40,566 bases of DNA, from positions 1 to 40,566 of the forward strand of contig WJIW01000117.1 in NCBI GenBank assembly GCA_014730065.1, read 5' to 3'. Position numbers and translations under genes: made by a program. This document shows positions 34,936-40,566 of the stretch, one piece after another (position 1 is the stretch's first letter; each line of letters opens with the position of its first letter). This DNA comes from Armatimonadia bacterium (lineage in GTDB: Bacteria; Armatimonadota; Zipacnadia; UBA1398). The notes below the pieces were generated by a model that ran no database searches, was not told the origin of the DNA, and saw only the letters and a list, made by a program, of their open reading frames with translations.

Positions 34936-35657
34936 GCCGCATCCGCCGAAGCCCGCGGGGCTTCACCCTCATCGAGCTGCTGGTGGTCATCGCCATCATC
35001 GCCATCCTGGCGGCCATCCTGTTCCCCGTCTTCGCCAAGGCGCGGGAGAAGGCCCGCCAGACGAGCTGCCTCTCGAACCTGCGGCAGCTCGGAACGGCGT
35101 GGAGCATGTACGCTCAAGACTACGACGAGATGGCGTGCATCTCGTACTACTTCACGCCCGACTTCAGCATGGAGTACGCCTGGGACTACACCATCGACTG
35201 GAATGCGGGGATCACAGATCTGGGCCTCCTGGGTCCATACACCAAGAACTCCCAGATCAACCAGTGCCCGAGCTTCCAGGCCGAGACCTGGGGCCGGCCC
35301 CACACGGGCTACGCCTATAACATGCGCATCGGCGGCGATGTCTTCGCATGGCCCCCCACCAACCCCGTGTCCATCGGGGCGATCCAGAAGCCCACGGAGA
35401 CGGCTCTGCTGGCCGACAGCGCATACTGGAGCACATGGCCCTCTCCGGGCCTGTCGGGGAACAACTACCTCCGCAGCCCGAGCGACCCGTCGTACGCCTT
35501 CGTGGGGCCCAACGTACACTTCCGCCACAACCAGGCGGCCAACGTGACCTGGGCCGACGGCCACGCCAAGGCCGCTACCCAGGCCTTCAACATCAGCGCC
35601 GAGGACGACAGCCTGGGCGACCTGTCGCCCGATGATGAGCTTTACGACCTGAACTAG
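34932..35657 (+). CDS. Prepilin-type N-terminal cleavage/methylation domain protein (H-X9-DG type)
   Basis: GTG start [66 protein letters not shown]..; C-terminal [17 protein letters not shown]. Confidence 0.92.
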   Translation: MSRIRRSPRGFTLIELLVVIAIIAILAAILFPVFAKAREKARQTSCLSNLRQLGTAWSMYAQDYDEMACISYYFTPDFSMEYAWDYTIDWNAGITDLGLLGPYTKNSQINQCPSFQAETWGRPHTGYAYNMRIGGDVFAWPPTNPVSIGAIQKPTETALLADSAYWSTWPSPGLSGNNYLRSPSDPSYAFVGPNVHFRHNQAANVTWADGHAKAATQAFNISAEDDSLGDLSPDDELYDLN

Positions 35658-35662
35658 AGGAG

Positions 35663-35693
35663 CTGGGGGAGCGTCCGCGCGGCGCTCCCCCAG
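35663..35693 (+). repeat. Intercistronic inverted repeat / RNA hairpin
   Basis: Perfect 11-bp inverted repeat CTGGGGGAGCG - TCCGCGCGG - CGCTCCCCCAG between prepilin stop and btuF-like start; no T-run follows. Confidence 0.8.
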
Positions 35694-35707
35694 AACCGGA
35701 GGCAGAG

Positions 35708-36658
35708 ATGCAGAAGAGCCAACTCTTGATCGTGTTAGTCGTGGGGTTGATCCTAGGGGCGGGCACCTTCGTGCTCATCGGCGGCAACCCCGACGCGCCG
35801 CCCCCCGAGCAATCCGGCGATCCCGCCCCCCCGCCGGAACCGACCGAGGAAGGGGGGCCCCAGCGAGTCATCGTCCTCTCTCCCGCCCTGGCCGAGATGG
35901 TCTACGCCATGGGCGAAGGCGACCGGGTGGTGGGGGTCAGCGACTTCTGCGAGTATCCGCCCGAGATCAAGAGCGTAACCACCTGCGGCGGCTTGATCAC
36001 GCCGAGTTACGAGGTGATGGAGTCACTGGACCCCGACCTGGTCATCGTGCAGGGGCTGGCGGATTCCATCGTGGAGTACTGTGACTCCGCCGGCATCCCG
36101 GTTTTGGATGTGCCCCTTGATTCCCTGGACGACATATACGCAGCCATCGAGATCCTGGGCGAGGAGCTGGGAGCGACGGAGTCGGCCGATGGTCTCATAG
36201 AGTCCATGCGCTCGGATATGGATGATGTCCGGGAGGCCGTTGCGGGTGAGGGCAGGCCGCCGGTGTTCCTGGCGACGGGCCGAAGCCCCGGCCGGCTGAA
36301 GGACATGATGACCGCGGGCGGCGGCAGCTTCCTGAGCGATCTGGTGGGCGTAGCGGGCGGGGAGAACGTGTTCGCGGACTCGGAGCAGCTCTGGCCCCAG
36401 CCCGCCGTGGAGGCCATCGTTGCCGCCGAGCCCGAGGTGATCATCGACATCCAGCCCAACCTGGATGTGGGCGAAGTGGAGCTGGACGCCGTTGCCGAGC
36501 AGTGGAGCGAGCTGAGGACGGTGCCCGCGGTGCGCGAGGGCCGAGTTCATGTGACCACCGAGGACGCGCTGCTGATACCGGGCCCACGCGTCACCGGTAC
36601 GGCGCGTGTGTTCGCCCGGCTGATCCACCCCGAGGTCTCCTTCGATGACTCCCCCTGA
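35708..36658 (+). CDS. btuF: BtuF-like ABC transporter substrate-binding protein
   Basis: N-terminal TM; RVIVLSPALAEMVYAMGEGDRVVGVSDFCEYPPEIKSVTTCGGLITPSYEVMESLDPDLVIV; downstream of cobalamin riboswitch. Confidence 0.85.
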   Translation: MQKSQLLIVLVVGLILGAGTFVLIGGNPDAPPPEQSGDPAPPPEPTEEGGPQRVIVLSPALAEMVYAMGEGDRVVGVSDFCEYPPEIKSVTTCGGLITPSYEVMESLDPDLVIVQGLADSIVEYCDSAGIPVLDVPLDSLDDIYAAIEILGEELGATESADGLIESMRSDMDDVREAVAGEGRPPVFLATGRSPGRLKDMMTAGGGSFLSDLVGVAGGENVFADSEQLWPQPAVEAIVAAEPEVIIDIQPNLDVGEVELDAVAEQWSELRTVPAVREGRVHVTTEDALLIPGPRVTGTARVFARLIHPEVSFDDSP

Positions 36659-37454
36659 GAGCGCGTATGATCTGCATGGCCTGAGCTTCCGGTACGACGA
36701 GGATCCGGTGCTGTCGGACCTGACGGGCTCCGCTCGCTCCGGCGAGTTTCTCGGGGTTCTCGGCCCCAACGGCGAGGGCAAGTCGACCCTCCTGAAGCTG
36801 CTCCTCGGCACCCTCCAGCCGGCGCAGGGGAGCATCAGCCTCTTCGACAAGCCCCTGCGCCAGATCCCCGCTCAGGAGCGGGCGAGGGCGGTGGGGTACC
36901 TCCCCCAGGAGGTCGGCGTCACGTACCCCTTCAGCAGCTTCGAGGTGGTCCTCATGGGACGCTACCCCCACCTGTCGACCTTCGCTCTGGAATCGGCACG
37001 CGACGAGGCCATCGCCGAGAGCTGCATGGAGCGCACCGGCACCCTCCATCTGGCTCGCCGGGCTTTCGCTACCTTGAGCGGGGGCGAGAAGCAGCGGGTG
37101 CTGATCGCATCGGTGCTGGCCCAGGAGCCACGGGTGCTGCTCCTCGACGAGCCCACCGCCTCCCTGGACATCAGCCACCAGTACAGCTTGATGGAGATGC
37201 TCCGCGGCCTGGCCCGAGAGGGCATCACCATCTTGATGGTCACCCACGACGTGACGCTGTCGGCGGGATACTGTGACCGCCTGTGGCTGCTCTCCGAGGG
37301 CCGGATCCTCGCCGAGGGGCCGCCCGAGTCGGTGGTGACCGAGGACAACCTGAAGCAGCTTTACGGCGCGGAGTTCCGCGTCACCACCGATCCCGGCACG
37401 GGGCTGCCCTTGATCCTCCCGCCCGCTCGCCGAGGGGCGTCCACATGCGCCTGA
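36645..37454 (+). CDS. btuD: ABC transporter ATP-binding protein (BtuD/FecE-like)
   Basis: Walker A GPNGEGKSTLLKLLLG, signature LSGGEKQRVLIASVLAQEP, Walker B VLLLDEPTASLD, H-loop THD. Confidence 0.92.
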   Translation: MTPPESAYDLHGLSFRYDEDPVLSDLTGSARSGEFLGVLGPNGEGKSTLLKLLLGTLQPAQGSISLFDKPLRQIPAQERARAVGYLPQEVGVTYPFSSFEVVLMGRYPHLSTFALESARDEAIAESCMERTGTLHLARRAFATLSGGEKQRVLIASVLAQEPRVLLLDEPTASLDISHQYSLMEMLRGLAREGITILMVTHDVTLSAGYCDRLWLLSEGRILAEGPPESVVTEDNLKQLYGAEFRVTTDPGTGLPLILPPARRGASTCA

Positions 37455-38458
37455 CGCCCCTGCGATTGGCTACCGTTTTGATCGTATGCGTGGGCCTGGC
37501 CTTGGCTGCCCTCGCCGGGTCGCTCTTCGTCGGCGCCGTGGACATCGACCTGGCCGAGGGGTGGCGGGCCTTGTTCCATGCCGAGCTGCGCGAGGGCAAC
37601 GTGAGCTACCAGATCCTCATCGCCCAGCGGCTGCCCAGGGGCCTGCTCGGGTTCCTGGTAGGTCTGGGGCTCGGGGTGGCCGGCGCGGCTCTCCAGGCCA
37701 TTCTGCGCAACCCCCTGGCCGATCCCTATGTGCTGGGGATCTCCACGGGCAGCGCCCTGGGCGCCGTCCTGGCCATGACCTTGGGCCTGTCCTTCGGCCT
37801 GGGGCCCTTCCGCGCCGTGGAGATCTTCGCCCTCATCGGGGCGGGCCTGGTCATGCTGCTCCTCTACCGTCTGGCTCGGCGCCGGCGCGAGTTCTCCATG
37901 AACGCACTGCTGCTCTGCGGGGTGACCATCGCGCTGGTGGGCTCCTCGGGGATCCTGCTCATGCGCTACTTGGCCGAGCCCCAGCTTCTGGTGATCATGG
38001 ACCGGTGGATGATGGGCGGCTTGGCCATCGTGGGCTACGACGAGCTGGCCGGCCTCTTCCCCCTGCTGCTGCCCGGAGTGCTGCTGATTCTGTGGATGTC
38101 GGGCGCCCTCAACCAGCTCAGCGTGGGGGAGGAGCTGGCCATGGGCAGGGGCGTGGATGTGGAGAGCACCCAGCGATGGGTGTTCGCAGCCGCTTCCCTG
38201 GTGACCGCCGCTGTGGTGGCCATGGCGGGGCCCATTGGTTTCGTCGGGCTCATCGTGCCCCACGCGGTGCGCGGAGTGGTAGGCCCCGACCACCGGCTTC
38301 TGGTGCCGGCATCGGGGCTGGTGGCGGGGGCCTTCCTGGTGTTCTGCGACAGCTTGGCCCGCACCGTCCTGTCGCCCACGGAGCTGCCCGTCGGCGTGGT
38401 CACGTCGCTTCTGGGTGGGCCGGTGTTCGTCTACCTGCTGCTGCGCCGCTCGGGGTGA
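37445..38458 (+). CDS. btuC: BtuC/FecCD family ABC transporter permease
   Basis: QRLPRGLLGFLVGLGLGVAGAALQAILRNPLADPYVLGISTGSALGAVLA; GPIGFVGLIVPHAVRGVVGPDHRLLVPASGLVAGAFLVFCDSLARTV. Confidence 0.93.
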   Translation: MRLTPLRLATVLIVCVGLALAALAGSLFVGAVDIDLAEGWRALFHAELREGNVSYQILIAQRLPRGLLGFLVGLGLGVAGAALQAILRNPLADPYVLGISTGSALGAVLAMTLGLSFGLGPFRAVEIFALIGAGLVMLLLYRLARRRREFSMNALLLCGVTIALVGSSGILLMRYLAEPQLLVIMDRWMMGGLAIVGYDELAGLFPLLLPGVLLILWMSGALNQLSVGEELAMGRGVDVESTQRWVFAAASLVTAAVVAMAGPIGFVGLIVPHAVRGVVGPDHRLLVPASGLVAGAFLVFCDSLARTVLSPTELPVGVVTSLLGGPVFVYLLLRRSG

Positions 38459-38519
38459 GCCGAGGTGCAGGACCCCCCACGGCCGCCCCCGAACTGCTCC
38501 CCTTGAGGAGGAGTCACCG

Positions 38520-39704
38520 GTGCAGGCTTCACCCACGGATCTCAGCATCCTGGTCGTCGAGGATGACGGCCTGTTCCGCGCCATGCTCGAGGCTGCGCTC
38601 AAGGCCCAAGGCCACGAGCCCGTCGCGCGCGCCAGCCTGGAAGAGGCCCTAGCGGCGTACGATGCCGGCCGGTTCGACCTGCTCCTGACTGACCTCCACC
38701 TACCCGATGGCGATGGCATCGAGCTGATGCGTCGTATCCGGTCGACCGACGGCGACATCAGCATCATCTTGATGACCGCCCAGCCCTCCGACGAGTCCCT
38801 CGGTGAGGCCATCGAGGCGGGCGTTGACGACTACCTGGTCAAGCCCTTCCCCGTGGGCGGCGAGTACAATCCCCTACACTTCGCCATCCAGAAGGCCCAG
38901 GCGTACCGGCGTCTGGCCATGGAGAACCGCCGGCTGGTTGGCGACCTGCGGGATCTCAATGAGAGCATGACCCACGAGATCGAGATTGCCGGACGAGTCC
39001 AGCGTGCCCTGCTGAGCCGGCCCTTCCAGCACCCATCCCTGCGAGTCACCACCTCCATCGAGCAATCCTCCGGGATCGGTGGCGATCTGTTCGAGGCAAC
39101 CCCCGCGACCGACGGACGGGTGTTCGTGTCCATGGGAGACGTATCGGGCCACGGACCCGCGGCGGCCCTGGTGATGAGCCTGGTCTACGGCCTGATGCAG
39201 GAGATGAGCCACCGGCCCGTCGGCCCCTCGGAAGCGGTGGACACCATCAGCGAAGCCATGTGCGGTCTCTTCGGGAGCCCCGAGGATACCGTCTTCCTCA
39301 CCCTGTGCCTGGGGTTCGTCGATCCGCATACCGGTGAGCTCGAGCTGGCCAGCGCGGGCCACTGGCCACCCATCTCCGTCCTGCCCGATGGGCGGCTGAA
39401 GGTCCATGACATCTGGAACGGCCTCCCGTGCGGGATCTCCGAGACCTGCGGCACCGAGACGTACCAGACGACCCTGGAGCCGGGCGAGACGCTGGTCCTG
39501 TACACCGATGGCATCACCGAGTCCTATGGACCCTACGGCCGCCAGTTCGGCCTGTCGGGCGTCCAGCAAGCCCTGAGAACGGCGGCGGCGGCGGGCAAGG
39601 ACATCACCGCCGACGTGGTCCAGCGAGCGGCCACCCGGTACCGCAAGGGCGCCGAGCCCGAGGACGATGCCGCCGTCCTCACCGCGACTTATCTGGAGAG
39701 CTAG
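38520..39704 (+). CDS. Response regulator with PP2C-type (RsbU/SpoIIE) phosphatase output
   Basis: GTG start after GAGGAGGAG; receiver ILVVEDDGLFRAMLEAAL..LLLTDLHLPDGDG..YLVKPF; SpoIIE domain AGRVQRALLSRPF, GGDLFEATPATDGRVFVSMGDVSGHGPAAALVMSL, ASAGHWPPISVLPDG, LVLYTDGITES. Confidence 0.93.
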   Translation: MQASPTDLSILVVEDDGLFRAMLEAALKAQGHEPVARASLEEALAAYDAGRFDLLLTDLHLPDGDGIELMRRIRSTDGDISIILMTAQPSDESLGEAIEAGVDDYLVKPFPVGGEYNPLHFAIQKAQAYRRLAMENRRLVGDLRDLNESMTHEIEIAGRVQRALLSRPFQHPSLRVTTSIEQSSGIGGDLFEATPATDGRVFVSMGDVSGHGPAAALVMSLVYGLMQEMSHRPVGPSEAVDTISEAMCGLFGSPEDTVFLTLCLGFVDPHTGELELASAGHWPPISVLPDGRLKVHDIWNGLPCGISETCGTETYQTTLEPGETLVLYTDGITESYGPYGRQFGLSGVQQALRTAAAAGKDITADVVQRAATRYRKGAEPEDDAAVLTATYLES

Positions 39705-39728
39705 CCCGGCGGAGGGATTCCCCAGCCC

Positions 39729-40566
39729 ATGACCGCGCGACAGCGCTACCTGGAAGCCATGCTGTTCGGCAAGCCCGACCGCGTGCCCCTTACCCCCGGC
39801 GGCCCACGGGAGTCCACCCTCCGCGCATGGCATGGGCAAGGCCTGGATCCGGGTGAGCCGTGGCTCCACCAGCTTCTGGAGGCCATCGGGCTCGGCCGCG
39901 ACGACCAGGTCGGCATCCCCGCCGTGGGTCCGGGCGTGTCCTTCAAGATGATCCCCGAGTTCGAGGAGGAGATCCTCGAGCATCGGGATGGCCACTACCT
40001 GCTCCGGGACTGGATGGGGGCCATCGTCGAGATCTCCGACGTGTACGATGCTTCGTACCTGCGCGCCGCCAAGGACTTCGTTACCCGGAAATGGTACCGC
40101 TTCCCCGTGGAGTGCCCCGCCGACTTCGAGAGCATGAAGACCCGTTACGACCCCTTGGCGCCGGAGCGCTACCCCGATGACTTCGCCGAGCGGATGGCCG
40201 GCGTGGACCCCGAGCGGCAGTTGGTCTTCGTGGTCTTCAACGGTCCCTTCTGGCAGCTTCGGGAGTGGTGTGGGTTCGAGGGCCTGTGCATGCTCTTCCT
40301 GGACCAGCCCGGCTTCGTGCGGGAGATGGTCTCCTTCTGGCGCGAGTTCGTGACCACCATCCTGGCCCGGATCGGGGAGCACGGACCCATCGACCGGATC
40401 CTGATCAACGAGGATATGGCCTACAAGGCCCACTCGATGATCTCGCCGGAGATGACCCATGAGTTCCTCGGCCCGGCCTACAGGGAGTGGGTCGAGGTGG
40501 CCAAGGGGGCCGGGTGTCAGGTGCTGGAGGTGGATTCCGACGGCTACGTGGGCGAGCTGATACCCG
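39729..40566 (+). CDS. Uroporphyrinogen decarboxylase-like family protein (3' truncated by window edge)
   Basis: Open frame from ATG 39729 to window end: MTARQRYLEAMLFGKPDRVPLTPGG..FGLxxx..HSMISPEMTHEFLGPAYREWVEVAKGAGCQVLEVDSDG, typical of UroD-like methyltransferase relatives. Confidence 0.75.
   Translation, partial: MTARQRYLEAMLFGKPDRVPLTPGGPRESTLRAWHGQGLDPGEPWLHQLLEAIGLGRDDQVGIPAVGPGVSFKMIPEFEEEILEHRDGHYLLRDWMGAIVEISDVYDASYLRAAKDFVTRKWYRFPVECPADFESMKTRYDPLAPERYPDDFAERMAGVDPERQLVFVVFNGPFWQLREWCGFEGLCMLFLDQPGFVREMVSFWREFVTTILARIGEHGPIDRILINEDMAYKAHSMISPEMTHEFLGPAYREWVEVAKGAGCQVLEVDSDGYVGELIP

Noticed and set aside
37361-38812. 483-aa minus-strand ORF opposite btuC
   Set aside because: Antisense of a well-defined FecCD permease; Gln/His/Gly-rich artefact translation.
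38874-40460. 528-aa minus-strand ORF opposite the RR-PP2C and UroD-like genes
   Set aside because: Shadow ORF in high-GC sequence; the plus strand encodes clear conserved domains and the antisense translation is low-complexity His/Gly/Asp/Val-rich with no recognisable motif.

Overview
High-GC bacterial window of 40.6 kb, coding on both strands. The composition and the two near-identical '[40 protein letters not shown]' prepilin-like proteins suggest an Armatimonadota-like or related lineage (inference only). From left to right it contains: an ABC-2 type permease; a giant GH127+GH29+F5/8C glycosidase; a Gly/Pro/Met-rich small secreted protein; a UroD/MtaA-like protein; a tight OsmC - FAD disulfide reductase - TIGR04283-like glycosyltransferase operon; an aldo/keto reductase and MFS transporter; a LacI - prepilin - GH28-like locus; hflX, dapL and dapF; a secreted VWA-like protein; a sugar-nucleotidyltransferase that appears to start at CTG; a large chemosensory cluster (CheC, CheD, YvyF-like, HDOD, CheB, CheR, CheY, J-domain-CheW, RsbW-like, STAS, CheW, CheA); a Gfo/Idh/MocA oxidoreductase; a cobalamin riboswitch followed by a small ORF, a prepilin-like gene and BtuF/D/C-like transporter genes; a response regulator-PP2C phosphatase; and a truncated second UroD-like gene. 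The strongest candidates for something undescribed are: (i) a CheW protein with an N-terminal DnaJ-like domain (HPD motif) inside a che cluster that also carries a partner-switching pair; (ii) a B12 riboswitch whose first downstream genes are a small ORF and a prepilin-like protein translationally coupled to it, ahead of the B12 transporter; and (iii) a nearly symmetric overlapping bidirectional promoter built around a LacI-type operator.
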